A stretch of DNA of 64,000 nucleotides, taken from assembly GCF_030068615.1 (NCBI RefSeq), contig NZ_JASJOC010000005.1:124001-188000 (forward strand), written 5' to 3'. The DNA is from Halostagnicola sp. A-GB9-2 (GTDB lineage: Archaea > Halobacteriota > Halobacteria > Halobacteriales > Natrialbaceae). How positions within the stretch are numbered: the first letter of the stretch is position 1; every line of letters starts with the position of its first letter. The notes beneath the pieces are model-generated. The model was given only the letters and a program-made list of their open reading frames with translations. It did no database searches and was not told where the DNA came from. The position numbers and the translations under genes are program-made. This document shows, one piece after another, positions 45,592 through 54,935 of the stretch.

Positions 45592-46746
45592 TTAGACTTC
45601 GATAAGGACCTTTCCGTCGACACGCTCTGCCGCCCGATGGATCGCCTCGTCGGCGTTTGGGAGGTCGAACGTCGAGGTAACAATCGGAAGGTTGTCGAGT
45701 CTTCCGGCTGCCATGAGCCGAATTACTCGCGGGAAGACCTGCTGGCCGGTGTGGCCCTCCGACCCGTATACTTGCGCGCTGTTGCCCTGCAGTTCGCGAA
45801 GCGCCACCTCCGGATCCGAGCCAGCGTTACTAATGTGGACGACGTTCGCACGCTCTGCGAGCGTTTCCTGAATCACCGGGTACGTCTGTAAAACGGCACC
45901 CGAGGTTTCGACGTGCACGTCGGCACCCTCACCGTCGGTCACCGCCTCGACCACCTCAATTGGATCTCGAGCGATCGGGTTATAGACGTGTTCGAACCCG
46001 AGTCCGCGAGCGATTTCCCGACGTTCGTCCGACGGTTCGAACGCGATAACTTTCCCCGCACCCGCGGCCCTCGAGACGTTCATCCCGGTGAGGCCGATGG
46101 GGCCGACACCGTGGTAGACGTGGTAATCCCCGGGAATAATGCCGTCGGCGCGCCCGAAAAGTCCGTAGTAGCCGATCGTCGAGGGTTCGATAGTCGTGGC
46201 GGCCTTGAGCACCTCGTCGTCGTCGCCGTAGGCTTCTCGGAGCGACGAGACATCCCAGAGGATCTTTTCGGGGACGGCGACGTACTCCGAGAACGCCCCC
46301 GGAATCGTAAAGCCGAGTTGTTCGAAGTGCTCGCAGTGGCCGTGAAACCCCTGTCGACACATGTGACAGCGGCCGCAGTAATCCGTTACCTCCGCCGTAA
46401 CGAGGTCGCCTTCCTCGAACAGCCGGGTGTCGGAACCGGTCTCGACGACTTCCCCGGAAAACTCGTGGCCGACGACGTTCGGCAGACGAAGGTAAGCAGA
46501 GTAGTGGACGTACCCGTCGTCGTCCGTCCCGATCATCGACGTATCGCTGCCACAAATTCCGGCGTATCGGACGCGGACGAGCACCTCGTCGGCTTCCGGG
46601 ACGGGTCGTTCCCGTTCGGTCACACGCAGTTCGGGATCGCGCCACACCTGCGAGGCGTTCATCGCTTTCCTCGATTCTCGCTCGGTCTCGGTAACATCGT
46701 AGTCGGGTCGCGGATCCCAGTCGGCATCCACTACAAGTGATTTCAT
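45592..46746 (-). CDS. Zinc-dependent MDR dehydrogenase, scyllo-inosose 3-dehydrogenase-like
   Basis: 384 aa from the ATG at 46746 (MKSLVVDADWDPRP). Catalytic zinc ligands: Cys in YAGICGSD and His-Glu in VVGHEFSGEV. The structural zinc loop has Cys in CGRCHMCRQGFHGHC. The NAD loop is HGVGPIGLTGMNV. The long N-terminus with WDPRP and the GYVHYSAYL insertion after GSD are unlike ordinary alcohol dehydrogenases and remind me of the Thermotoga scyllo-inosose 3-dehydrogenase branch. That resemblance is from memory and is the main clue to an inositol pathway. Threonine or sorbitol dehydrogenase activity is the alternative. Confidence 0.8.
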   Translation of the reverse strand: MKSLVVDADWDPRPDYDVTETERESRKAMNASQVWRDPELRVTERERPVPEADEVLVRVRYAGICGSDTSMIGTDDDGYVHYSAYLRLPNVVGHEFSGEVVETGSDTRLFEEGDLVTAEVTDYCGRCHMCRQGFHGHCEHFEQLGFTIPGAFSEYVAVPEKILWDVSSLREAYGDDDEVLKAATTIEPSTIGYYGLFGRADGIIPGDYHVYHGVGPIGLTGMNVSRAAGAGKVIAFEPSDERREIARGLGFEHVYNPIARDPIEVVEAVTDGEGADVHVETSGAVLQTYPVIQETLAERANVVHISNAGSDPEVALRELQGNSAQVYGSEGHTGQQVFPRVIRLMAAGRLDNLPIVTSTFDLPNADEAIHRAAERVDGKVLIEV

Positions 46747-46897
46747 GACACGATCTTTACGCGCGTGGAGCATAACAATACCGGAACGGCAGAACGAACT
46801 CGGAGCGGAAAACGCCATCAGAAAGCGAGAATCGTTACGGAAACGGTATCGCGAACGAATCGGGCCGGATGTCGAGACGGATCGATCGTAGGGGGCG

Positions 46898-48634
46898 TTA
46901 TTGCTCTTTCTCGAGATCCGCCAGATCCCACTTCCCGGTCACGATCGCACCGGAATCTTCGTTATCCGGCTCGACGACGGCTTCGACGAGCGCGGGGCCG
47001 TCGTGGGCGAGTGCATCCTCGAGCGTTTCGGTGAGTTTTTCCGGTTTGACGACGCGTTCGGCGAACTCGACGCCGAACGATTCGGCCATCTTCACGAAGT
47101 CGGTTCCCTCCTCGAACGGCGTGTTCAGGACGCGGTCCCAACCGTACTTGTCCACCTGCAGATTGCGAATCGATTTCCAGCCATTGTTGTTCACGACGAG
47201 CCAGGTGACGTCGACGTCGTGTTCGACCGCACAATCGACCTCCTGGTTACACATCAGGAAACTCCCGTCGCCTTCCACGTCGACCACCTGTCTGTCCGGG
47301 CGTGCAAGCTTCGCGCCGATAGCGGCCGAGACACCAAAGCCCATCGTGGAGAACCCGCCACAGGAGATGTTCGTTCGCGGTTCGTAGACCGGGAACTGTG
47401 GGTTCGTTACCTCCTGAGGTTGGCCAGCGCTCGAGACAACGATGCCGTCTCGCTCGAGCGCCTCGCGAAGGCTGACGAGCGCCCGCGAGATGCTCATCGG
47501 GACCTCGTCGGTTTGTTGGTCCTCGACGATGTCCTGCCATTCGGCCCACAGTTCCTGAATCTCGTCGTAATATTCGTTGTCTTCCGTGCCGACGGGGTCG
47601 ACGCGGTCGGTGACCGCCTCGTGGAGCTGTCGGGTGACGACCTTCGAATCGCCGAGGATGCCGACTTCGACTGGGTAGTTTTTTCCGATCTCCTCGTTGT
47701 CGATGTCGACGTGGATGAGCTTGCTTGGCGGGATGTCGAAGCTCACGCCGTCCTCGAACGAGGAGGTGTGCATGTCGGTAAACCGACAGCCGATCGCGAG
47801 CACCACGTCAGCGGTGCTCGCGAGTTCGTTGCCCGCCGTCGATCCGATCCAGCCCGCGTAGCCGACGAACAGGTCGTGATCTTCGGGGATGATCCCCTTA
47901 GCCTGAAACGTCGGAATAACGGGCGCTTGAAGGTGCTCTGCGAGGTCCTGTATCTCGTCCCAGGCCTCGCCAAGCATACAGCCGCCGCCGGGGACGATGA
48001 CTGGCCGGTCGGCCTCTGCCAGCAGGTCGGCGGCTTCGTCGACGGACTCGGGATCGCCGCCGGGCCGGCTGTGGGTCCGCGTCTCCGCCGGCTCCGGGAT
48101 CTCGACGTCAGCGGCCCCGCCCTGAACGTCCATCGGCACGTCGACGTGGACCGGGCCAGGCCGGCCCGTCGTCGCGATCTGGAACGCGCGTCGAAGCACT
48201 CGAGGCAGATGCTCGACGTCGTCGACGACGAAGCTCCGTTTGGTCACCGGCTCCATCACGCTCGGGAAGTCGCCGGGTTTCTGGCGCTCGATCTCCTGGA
48301 GAATTCCCTGTCCGTACTCGTGGGTCTGGGGCGCGCCTGTAAAGACCACCATCGGAATCGAGTCGACGTAGGCCGTCGCGACACCGGTCACCGTATTCGT
48401 CGCCCCGGGCCCGATCGAGGTGAACACAGCGAGTGGGTCACCACTCGCTCGCGCGTAACCGTCCGCGAGGTGCGTCGCACCCTCTTCGTGTCGCGGTTGA
48501 ATAACGTCGACGGCAGAATCGTTAAACGCGTCGAGGAGGTTCGTGCTTCCGTGGCCGGGGATGCCGACCAGATACTCTACACCCTCTTTCTCGAGGTACT
48601 CGGCGATAATCTCGCCACCAGTAAGTCTAGGCAT
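46898..48634 (-). CDS. Thiamine-diphosphate enzyme (acetolactate synthase/IolD-like fold)
   Basis: 578 aa from the ATG at 48634 (MPRLTGGEIIAEYLE). The three ThDP domains are present: PYR domain with the proton-relay Glu in RHEEGATHLADGY; a central Rossmann-like domain (GGGCMLGEAWDE); and the PP domain with the GDGSF...NNNGW magnesium motif. The oxidised-coenzyme or FAD insert of classical AHAS is not evident. It could condense, decarboxylate or hydrolyse a 2-keto or diketo substrate. Next to the two dehydrogenases, a ring-opening IolD-like role on a diketo-inositol is my inference. Acetolactate-synthase-like activity is the conservative alternative. A long open antisense frame here is a codon-use artefact. 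Confidence 0.82.
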   Translation of the reverse strand: MPRLTGGEIIAEYLEKEGVEYLVGIPGHGSTNLLDAFNDSAVDVIQPRHEEGATHLADGYARASGDPLAVFTSIGPGATNTVTGVATAYVDSIPMVVFTGAPQTHEYGQGILQEIERQKPGDFPSVMEPVTKRSFVVDDVEHLPRVLRRAFQIATTGRPGPVHVDVPMDVQGGAADVEIPEPAETRTHSRPGGDPESVDEAADLLAEADRPVIVPGGGCMLGEAWDEIQDLAEHLQAPVIPTFQAKGIIPEDHDLFVGYAGWIGSTAGNELASTADVVLAIGCRFTDMHTSSFEDGVSFDIPPSKLIHVDIDNEEIGKNYPVEVGILGDSKVVTRQLHEAVTDRVDPVGTEDNEYYDEIQELWAEWQDIVEDQQTDEVPMSISRALVSLREALERDGIVVSSAGQPQEVTNPQFPVYEPRTNISCGGFSTMGFGVSAAIGAKLARPDRQVVDVEGDGSFLMCNQEVDCAVEHDVDVTWLVVNNNGWKSIRNLQVDKYGWDRVLNTPFEEGTDFVKMAESFGVEFAERVVKPEKLTETLEDALAHDGPALVEAVVEPDNEDSGAIVTGKWDLADLEKEQ

Positions 48635-48769
48635 CGTCTCTATCGAGCAATTATCACGGTGAATCATAAATATTCGCCCTCGGCGTTCCGAGTGAGAGGT
48701 GACACCAGCAACGAGTTGCCAGATCCGCTACCGACCGACGAAGGCGTTCACATCGTTTGAGGCGGTATG

Positions 48770-49198
48770 TCACTGACGGACGAACGTAACGGGACACGTC
48801 GCGTTCAACAACACCGACTGTGCCGTATCGCCGAACAGAGCCTTGCCAGTTGGGCTGCGGGCTTGGCCATGAATGTACAGGAGATCAGCGCCGACGGCAT
48901 CGGCGATGGAGACGAACGTCTCGCCGGTATCGCCGACGCCACCGCGAATCTCGTATTCGATCCCAGCGTCAGCAAGGCGGTCCGTTAGCGACCGAATCGT
49001 TGCCGAACGTGCCGCGAGTTCGTCCGGCGTCGCGTCACCCTCGAAGTCATCCAATGCGGCCTCGTAATCGTCTTCGGGGTGTCCGACTCCAAGGACAACC
49101 GTCGCGTCCGACGGACCGGCGGTCTCGAGGGCAGTATCAAGTAACGATTCGTGGTCGTCGTCTTGTCCCAATGCAACGAGGATTGTATCGAGAGCCAT
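48770..49198 (-). CDS. Universal stress protein, single UspA domain
   Basis: 142 aa from the ATG at 49198 (MALDTILVALGQDDDHE). The domain ends with an HGQARSPTGKALFGDTAQS loop, the G-x2-G-x9-G-(S/T) ATP-binding pattern in modified form, followed by LLNATCPVTFVRQ. Small UspA proteins are commonly embedded in haloarchaeal catabolic operons, where they may sense adenylates. It sits between the ThDP enzyme and the F420-type oxidoreductase, all leftward. Confidence 0.85.
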   Translation of the reverse strand: MALDTILVALGQDDDHESLLDTALETAGPSDATVVLGVGHPEDDYEAALDDFEGDATPDELAARSATIRSLTDRLADAGIEYEIRGGVGDTGETFVSIADAVGADLLYIHGQARSPTGKALFGDTAQSVLLNATCPVTFVRQ

Positions 49199-49331
49199 TA
49201 CACTGTCACTGTAGCAACAATGAGCCAATAATACTTGGTACGGTCGTTCAGCGATACGGTCAATTGTCTGATACAGGCCGACAGAGCCACAGCGTGAAAC
49301 TTCGCCGAGCAGAACCGACATGCCGACTGTC

Positions 49332-50351
49332 TCACAGCGACGGTATCACGTCGTCACGCATTACCTCGAACAGTCGCTCTGGATCCGGACTCGTGTTCGC
49401 GACGGCGATACGGTCGAATCCCATCTCGGCGTACCCCTCGAGTTGGCCCGCGATCGACGACGGATCGTCGGCGATCAGAAATTTGGCTTCGATCTGTTCG
49501 CGGGTCGCGTTCTCGCCTTCCGCTTCGATCGCTCGCGGATCGGCGATCGCTCGGTCGAAGACGTTCTGGGTCGTTGCCCACCACGGACGGGTCGCCTCGA
49601 GGGCCGCCTCGTAATCTGGATCGTACGACGCAGTGACGAGCAGGGTCGTTTCGATCTCGTCGGGGTCGTTGCCTTCCTCCTCCGCGTAGCGACGAATCGC
49701 GGGATAGAGCCGGTCTGTGTATTCCTCGCCTTTTTTGACGGTGATAAAACCGTCGGCATACCGCGCCGCGAGCCACGCGGTGCTCGGGCCGTTGGCTGCG
49801 ATGTGAATCTCCGGCGATTCCGCGGGCTTGGTGTACAGTTTCGCGGTATCGAGATCGAAGCGCCCGCCGTCGTAGGACACGAACCCGTCCTCGTCTATCT
49901 GCTCACGGATATCGTCCTCGAGCCACTCTCGATCTTCCCACAGCGCGCGGATGATCTGCAGAGACTCCTCGAGTCGATTCCGTCGCTCGGGATACTCGGG
50001 CCAGTCGAACCCCAACGGCGTTTCGTTCATCGCCTCGCCAGTCGAGAGTCCGAGTATCACCCGGTCGTCGTGGAGGAGTTGAAGCGTTGCGAACGCTTGA
50101 GCGATTTCACCGGGATGGTAGTGTCCCGTCGCCGGCGTCACACAAGTTCCGATCGGCCCGTCGAGTCGCTGGGTGGCGGCTCCGAGCCACGACCACGCGT
50201 CGCCGGACTCAGCGTCCGTGTGGAACCACGGGTGGAAGTGATCCGAGGTCCAGACGGTTTCGTATCCGGCGTCTGTCGCCATATCGCTGTATGTTAACAA
50301 CTGTGCTGGGTCGTACTGCTCCTGATGTGCCATATAATCGATTTCGACCAT
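49332..50351 (-). CDS. LLM-class F420-dependent oxidoreductase (G6PD-type family)
   Basis: 339 aa from the ATG at 50351 (MVEIDYMAHQEQYD). The luciferase-like TIM barrel features are present: WTSDHFHPWFHTDAESG, TCVTPATGHYHPGEIAQ, LGLSTGEAMNE and a C-terminal FDRIAVANTSPDPERL. In the F420-dependent glucose-6-phosphate dehydrogenase family the DHFHPW and SGEAMNE stretches line the F420 and substrate site, so oxidation of a sugar or sugar derivative with F420 is plausible. It lies in the middle of the catabolic island. The broken homologue at 969-1916 belongs to a different subfamily. Confidence 0.87.
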   Translation of the reverse strand: MVEIDYMAHQEQYDPAQLLTYSDMATDAGYETVWTSDHFHPWFHTDAESGDAWSWLGAATQRLDGPIGTCVTPATGHYHPGEIAQAFATLQLLHDDRVILGLSTGEAMNETPLGFDWPEYPERRNRLEESLQIIRALWEDREWLEDDIREQIDEDGFVSYDGGRFDLDTAKLYTKPAESPEIHIAANGPSTAWLAARYADGFITVKKGEEYTDRLYPAIRRYAEEEGNDPDEIETTLLVTASYDPDYEAALEATRPWWATTQNVFDRAIADPRAIEAEGENATREQIEAKFLIADDPSSIAGQLEGYAEMGFDRIAVANTSPDPERLFEVMRDDVIPSL

Positions 50352-50513
50352 CGTACCGCCAAGTACGAACAACGGTGCATTAGGTTTTGTGCTCCTCAAC
50401 AACCAGATACACGCTTTCGGTGGCCACACCGGGGCATGCAATCACGTGCGTGTCGATGGCTCTACAAAACAATGTACGAAAGCAATCGGAATCAGAATAA
50501 GCGAGTCGTCTCG

Positions 50514-51752
50514 TCAGGACGGCCGTTTGCGGTGCGTTTCGACGGCGTCCCAGTCGAGTTCGATACCGAGACCCGGTTCGTCCGGCACCTCGAGTCGGCC
50601 GTCCTGGATCAGCGGTTCGTCGTTGATCACGAGGTCATCCCACCACGGCACCTCTCGAGCGTGGTATTCAAGTGCCACGAAGTTCGGGACAGTCGCCCCC
50701 ACGTGGGCGGTCGCGACGGTCGCGACGGGGCTGCCGATGTTGTGTGGCATAAGCGCTTGATAGTACGTTTCGGCCATCTCGGCGATTTTCTTCGTTTCGG
50801 CGATGCCGCCGGTTTTCGGAACGTCCGGAGCCAGAAAGTCGACCGCCTGCGTTTCGATCATGTCGCGGAATCCGTGCCGGCCGTATCGGTTCTCGCCAGT
50901 CAGAAGGGTCACATCGACGCTTCGTTTGAGTTCCCGCATCGCGTCGGTGTTTTCTGGCGGAAGGGGATCCTCGACCCACGCCAGGTCGTAGGGTTCGATC
51001 GCGCGACAGAGTTTCTCCGCCGTTTCGGGGCTAAAGTTCCAGTGGAGGTCGACGGCGACTTCCGCTTCGTCGCCGACCTCGTCGGTTACTGCCTCGACGA
51101 CCGAGCGCTTGTGTTCGATCTCCTGTGGATCAAAGTGTCTCGAGAGCGTATCGATGTCGCGACCGGACGGAACGTCGAGATCGAACTTGATTATGTCGAA
51201 TCCGTCGTCAACGGCGCTTCGTGCTCCCTGGGCGTACGCCTCCGGCTGGTAGACGTCCGCTTCCTGTCCGTCCTCCGCCGAGGAAACCATTCCTTCGCCG
51301 GCGTGACAGTCCGCGTAGACTCGAACGTCTTCGCGGAGTTTGCCGCCCAGTAACTGATAGATGGGCTGATCGAGGAGCTTTCCGGCGGCGTCCCAGAGCG
51401 CGATTTCGACGCCGCTTATCGCGATCGTTCCAACTCCCCACTGGGAACCACGGCCGGAGAGGCTCTCGCGCATGAGGTTATAGAGGCGCTCGACGTCGAG
51501 CGGGTTTTCACCGACGAGAACCGGCCGAAGGTAGTCGGTGATGATCTCGTGAACGCCCGGCGAGGGATACGCTTCGCCGATTCCCATCACTCCTCTGTCG
51601 GTCTCGAGCGTGACAATGGTCCACGGGAAGTTCCCGTCGATCACGAACGAGTCGATATCGGTTATTTCGGCCGTGGGGCCGTCTCGAGCGGGCGTTTCGT
51701 CGAAATCTGCCCACATCGTCGCTGCGAGCGTGGATGCGAAGTCTTCGTACAT
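50514..51752 (-). CDS. Enolase-superfamily sugar-acid dehydratase (mandelate racemase/MLE type)
   Basis: 412 aa. N-terminal capping domain (ITDIDSFVIDGNFPWTIV) and C-terminal barrel. The three metal ligands are in VAVDLHWNFSP (Asp), AWVEDPLPPENT (Glu) and LLTGENRYGR (Glu). Acid-base residues probably lie in IIKFDLD, in the His of DLHW and in ALMPHNIGSP (His). The D-x-H-W pattern with a barrel His is that of the acid-sugar dehydratases (gluconate, galactonate, mannonate and haloarchaeal xylonate dehydratases). It would convert an aldonate to a 2-keto-3-deoxy acid, the substrate of the aldolase at 52362. It is divergent from the aldolase, sharing the repeat-containing 609-bp gap. Confidence 0.87.
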   Translation of the reverse strand: MYEDFASTLAATMWADFDETPARDGPTAEITDIDSFVIDGNFPWTIVTLETDRGVMGIGEAYPSPGVHEIITDYLRPVLVGENPLDVERLYNLMRESLSGRGSQWGVGTIAISGVEIALWDAAGKLLDQPIYQLLGGKLREDVRVYADCHAGEGMVSSAEDGQEADVYQPEAYAQGARSAVDDGFDIIKFDLDVPSGRDIDTLSRHFDPQEIEHKRSVVEAVTDEVGDEAEVAVDLHWNFSPETAEKLCRAIEPYDLAWVEDPLPPENTDAMRELKRSVDVTLLTGENRYGRHGFRDMIETQAVDFLAPDVPKTGGIAETKKIAEMAETYYQALMPHNIGSPVATVATAHVGATVPNFVALEYHAREVPWWDDLVINDEPLIQDGRLEVPDEPGLGIELDWDAVETHRKRPS

Positions 51753-52361
51753 ATCTGTTAGCTGGTAACGTGTGCGTGAGCCGCGTGTCTCGACGGTACG
51801 TCGTCGGTCGTAACCGGGTCGGTTCCACGATGGCGTTCGGGGCCAGCAAGTACGGGACGACCCGTTTGCCGAGCCGATCCGCAGCGCTTCGACGCACCGC
51901 TTTCACGACATCGGGTTCCGACGAAACCGTACGACTCGAGCCAAATAAGATCGAAACACCCCGTCGAGACAGCCACGGAGCGATCACGATCGTGAATCTC
52001 GAGTCGCATTATCACACGGATTGTAGGAGGTGAGTGTTATAGTTTCCGGTGAACTGATACTCCCGGCTGTAACTATGTGAATATTCTCGCACCCCCGGGG
52101 AGACGAGAATTGTGAACGACGTACAGCCGGCAGTATGAGGGAAGAAACCGTCGGGAGTCGTCGATCCGACGGGGGTTGACCGCATCGACCCTCCATTTTT
52201 ATATATCTCGGCCAAAGATAGTACGGTACGTTCCGATCTATGAAGACGAATGTATCGACGGCCGCCGTGAGACCGATGTCTTTCGCTCGATCACCGACGC
52301 CCCATCGCGGACTGCGTCGCGAATCGAATCCCTTCCAACCGACGCCAACTACAGGGGATCC
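51753..52361. other. 609-bp divergent gap, dispersed palindrome inside
   Basis: It separates the dehydratase from the aldolase. Apart from the 80-bp repeat at 52057-52136 I see no gene. The upstream extension of the aldolase frame (52176-52361) is not homologous. Confidence 0.4.
52057..52136. repeat. 80-bp palindromic dispersed repeat, family 1, copy B
   Basis: Matches 5074-5153 at 69 of 80 positions with no gap. CGGCTGTA near the left end and TACAGCCG near the right end are inverted. It lies between the divergent dehydratase and aldolase genes, so it could carry or disturb regulatory sites. Confidence 0.8.
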
Positions 52362-53162
52362 ATGACGCGTCACCTCAAGCGGGCGCTCGAGAAGGGTGAC
52401 AATCCCGTCGGGAACTGGCTCTCGATCGGTCATCCCGCCATCGGGGAAGTGAGTTCCGCCCTCGAGTTCGATTTCGTTCTTATCGACACCGAGCACACGA
52501 CGATGAGCCTCGAGACCGTCGAAAACGTCTCCAGAGCGATCGACGCGAAAGACGCACCCACGGAGTCGATCGTGCGGGTGCCACGAAACGAGCCATCCCG
52601 AATTAAACGCGTCCTCGATATCGGCGTGGCCGGGGTGATGGTGCCGATGATCGAGTCCGCCGACGAAGCGCGTCAACTCGTCGAGTCGGTCCACTACCCA
52701 CCGGAGGGGGTCCGCGGCATCGCGAGCGGCCGCGCCGCGGAGTACGGGATGGATTTCGTCGAGTACGTCACCGACGCGAACGGCTCCATCGTGACGGTCG
52801 CACAGATCGAGTCCGAAGCGGGACTCGAAAACGCGGAGGAGATCGCCGCCGTCGACGGGATCGACGCCTTGTTCGTCGGGCCGGCGGATCTCTCGGGAGC
52901 GCTCGGTATCTTCGCACAGTGGGATGCGAGAGAGCTCCAGGAGGCGATGGATCGTGTCCTCCGGGCCGGGGCTACCCACGAAACGCCCGTCGGAACCCTC
53001 ACCGTCTCGCCCGAACAGATCGACGACCGGGTCGAGGCCGGCTTTGACTTCCTGATCGTGGGCAAAGACACGGCGTATCTCGCGAACTCGAGCCGGGACG
53101 CAAAAGAGCGGTACGAATCTGCACTACAGCGTCACGAGGAGTCAGTAACGCAGAACGAATAG
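52362..53162 (+). CDS. HpcH/HpaI-type class II aldolase
   Basis: 266 aa from the ATG at 52362 (MTRHLKRALEKGDNPVG). Metal- and pyruvate-binding residues are clear: FVLIDTEHTTMSLE, IVRVPRNEP, AQIESEAGLEN and FVGPADLSGALG. These enzymes cleave 2-keto-3-deoxy or 4-hydroxy-2-keto acids to pyruvate plus an aldehyde, with a divalent metal. It is divergent from the dehydratase and next to a convergent aldehyde dehydrogenase, so the order dehydration, cleavage, aldehyde oxidation is suggested. The exact substrate (KDG, keto-deoxy-rhamnonate or other) is open. Confidence 0.9.
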   Translation: MTRHLKRALEKGDNPVGNWLSIGHPAIGEVSSALEFDFVLIDTEHTTMSLETVENVSRAIDAKDAPTESIVRVPRNEPSRIKRVLDIGVAGVMVPMIESADEARQLVESVHYPPEGVRGIASGRAAEYGMDFVEYVTDANGSIVTVAQIESEAGLENAEEIAAVDGIDALFVGPADLSGALGIFAQWDARELQEAMDRVLRAGATHETPVGTLTVSPEQIDDRVEAGFDFLIVGKDTAYLANSSRDAKERYESALQRHEESVTQNE

Positions 53163-53244
53163 CGCCTCGGTAACGCGAACGCGATCACTCCGGAATCGCT
53201 GGCGGTTCGATCTCTCCTGTTTCGAATAGAACCTCTCCGACAGG

Positions 53245-54747
53245 TTAGCTGTACCAGCGCTCGATCTGGATCGTTTTCTCCGTGTAGAAGTTGACGGCGT
53301 CTTCGCCCTGTGCGTGGAGGTCGCCGAAGAACGACGCCTTGCGACCGCCGAAATGGAAAAAGCCCATCGGCGCGCAGACGCCGACGTTGACGCCGATGTT
53401 TCCGGCGTCGACCTCGTACTTGTACTGGCGAGCCTCGCTTCCCGATTCGGTATAGATGGACGACGCGTTGCCGTACTTCGTCGAGTTGACCATCTCGATC
53501 GCGTCGTCGAGATCGTCGGCGGCGGCGAGACAGAGGACGGGACCGAATATCTCCTCCTGAGCGATTTCCATATCGGTCGTCACTCCCTCGAGCAGTGTCG
53601 GGCCGAGGAAGTTCCCTCCCGAGAGTTCCTCGCCCGAGTGTTCGAAGTCACGGCCGTCGAGGACCAGTTCTGCCCCCTCCTCGAGCGCGGTGTTTATCAG
53701 ATCGAGAACGCGCTGGCGGGAGTCCCCGGTAATTAGCGGTCCCACATCGGTATCCTCGGCGACGCCAGCCCCGACGGTGAGTTCCTCGGCGGCGGCGATC
53801 AGTTGCTCGCGAAGATCATCGTACGCGTCGCCGACGCCGACGACGACGTCGTTGGCGAGACAGCGCTGGCCGGCGTTGCCGTAGACGGAGCCGGTGATGT
53901 TCGGCACGCATTCCTCGATGGCGGCGTGTTCGGTGACGACTGCGTAGTTCTTCGCGCCGCCCTGTGCCTGCACGCGTTTGCCGTGCTGGGCCGCCGTTTC
54001 GTAGACGTGTTTTGCGATCGGAGAACTGCCGACGAACGAAACGCCAGCGATATCCGGATGCTCGAGGAGCGCGTTGACGGTGTCCGCGCCGCCGTTGACA
54101 AGGTTAACGACGCCGTCGGGAAAGCCGGCCGCGTCGACGGCCTCGAAGATCAGTTGCGAACTCAGCGGCACTTTCTCGCTCGGCTTAAGAACGAACGTGT
54201 TTCCTGTCGCGACCGCGTACGGGAGAAACCAGAGCGGGATCATCGCCGGGAAATTAAATGGCGTGATCGCCGTGAAAACGCCCAGCGGCTGGCGAACCGC
54301 GTACTCGTCCATCTCGGGGGCGACGTCCTCGACGTTGCCGCTCCCCTGCCGGATCATATCCGGCATCCCGCAGGCGACGTCGACGTTTTCGATTCCGCGA
54401 CGGATCTCTCCTCGAGCCTCCCCGACGGTCTTTCCGTGTTCGCGGGACAGCGCGACCGCGATTTCGTCGATGCGATCCTCGAGTTCCGTCTTCAGGTCGA
54501 AGAGATACTGGACTCGCTCGACGACGGGCGTCCGTCGCCACTCCTCGAAGGCGTCGTTCGCCGTCCGAACCACGTCGTCGACCGATTCTTCGGGCGAAAA
54601 TTCGATCGTCGTCAGCGATTCGTTTGTCGCGGGATCGATGACCGGATGAGATTTTTCGCCGGATGGGCTCTTCCACTGACCACCGATGTAGTTGTCGACG
54701 CGCGTACGGACTGCTGGTGAGACGGCTTGCTCTCGTTGCTCGGACAT
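53245..54747 (-). CDS. Aldehyde dehydrogenase, CoA-acylating methylmalonate-semialdehyde type
   Basis: 500 aa from the ATG at 54747 (MSEQREQAVSPAVRTRV). The catalytic cysteine lies in GNAGQRCLAND. The usual base Glu of ordinary aldehyde dehydrogenases (ELGGK) is replaced in QAQGGAKNYA, as in the CoA-acylating IolA/MmsA branch. The C-terminal FHFGGRKASFFGDLHAQ segment is also branch-typical. It would convert malonate or methylmalonate semialdehyde, or a pathway aldehyde, to acyl-CoA with NAD+. In inositol pathways such an enzyme is the last step. Divergent from the IclR regulator to its right. Confidence 0.9.
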   Translation of the reverse strand: MSEQREQAVSPAVRTRVDNYIGGQWKSPSGEKSHPVIDPATNESLTTIEFSPEESVDDVVRTANDAFEEWRRTPVVERVQYLFDLKTELEDRIDEIAVALSREHGKTVGEARGEIRRGIENVDVACGMPDMIRQGSGNVEDVAPEMDEYAVRQPLGVFTAITPFNFPAMIPLWFLPYAVATGNTFVLKPSEKVPLSSQLIFEAVDAAGFPDGVVNLVNGGADTVNALLEHPDIAGVSFVGSSPIAKHVYETAAQHGKRVQAQGGAKNYAVVTEHAAIEECVPNITGSVYGNAGQRCLANDVVVGVGDAYDDLREQLIAAAEELTVGAGVAEDTDVGPLITGDSRQRVLDLINTALEEGAELVLDGRDFEHSGEELSGGNFLGPTLLEGVTTDMEIAQEEIFGPVLCLAAADDLDDAIEMVNSTKYGNASSIYTESGSEARQYKYEVDAGNIGVNVGVCAPMGFFHFGGRKASFFGDLHAQGEDAVNFYTEKTIQIERWYS

Positions 54748-54884
54748 ACGTGCCAACTGTTGTGATACGAGCACAAATACGTTACGCTCACTACATCGAC
54801 GGCCCGACTCCGCAATCGCCTGCAGTCGTTGGCCAGGGGACGATGCCGAAGGGGGCGCTCGTTCGTCGGTCGCAAACGAGAGAG

Positions 54885-54909
54885 AACTGTTCGTAACACA
54901 CAAACAGTT
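54885..54909. promoter_or_regulatory. Candidate operator: AACTGTT-N11-AACAGTT
   Basis: A 7-bp inverted repeat with 11-nt spacer lies 27-51 bp upstream of the IclR start (54936), over its TATA position, in the gap shared with the aldehyde dehydrogenase. That is a typical place for IclR autoregulation. I found no second copy by eye. Confidence 0.4.
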
Positions 54910-54935
54910 TAGTGGGAGACGATACAGATAGGCGT

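Noticed and set aside
46901-48760. A 619-aa open frame on the plus strand
   Set aside because: It is exactly antisense to the well-supported ThDP enzyme gene. Its composition (Val/Asp/Arg/Leu mixtures without any motif) is what the complementary codons of a GC-rich haloarchaeal gene give.
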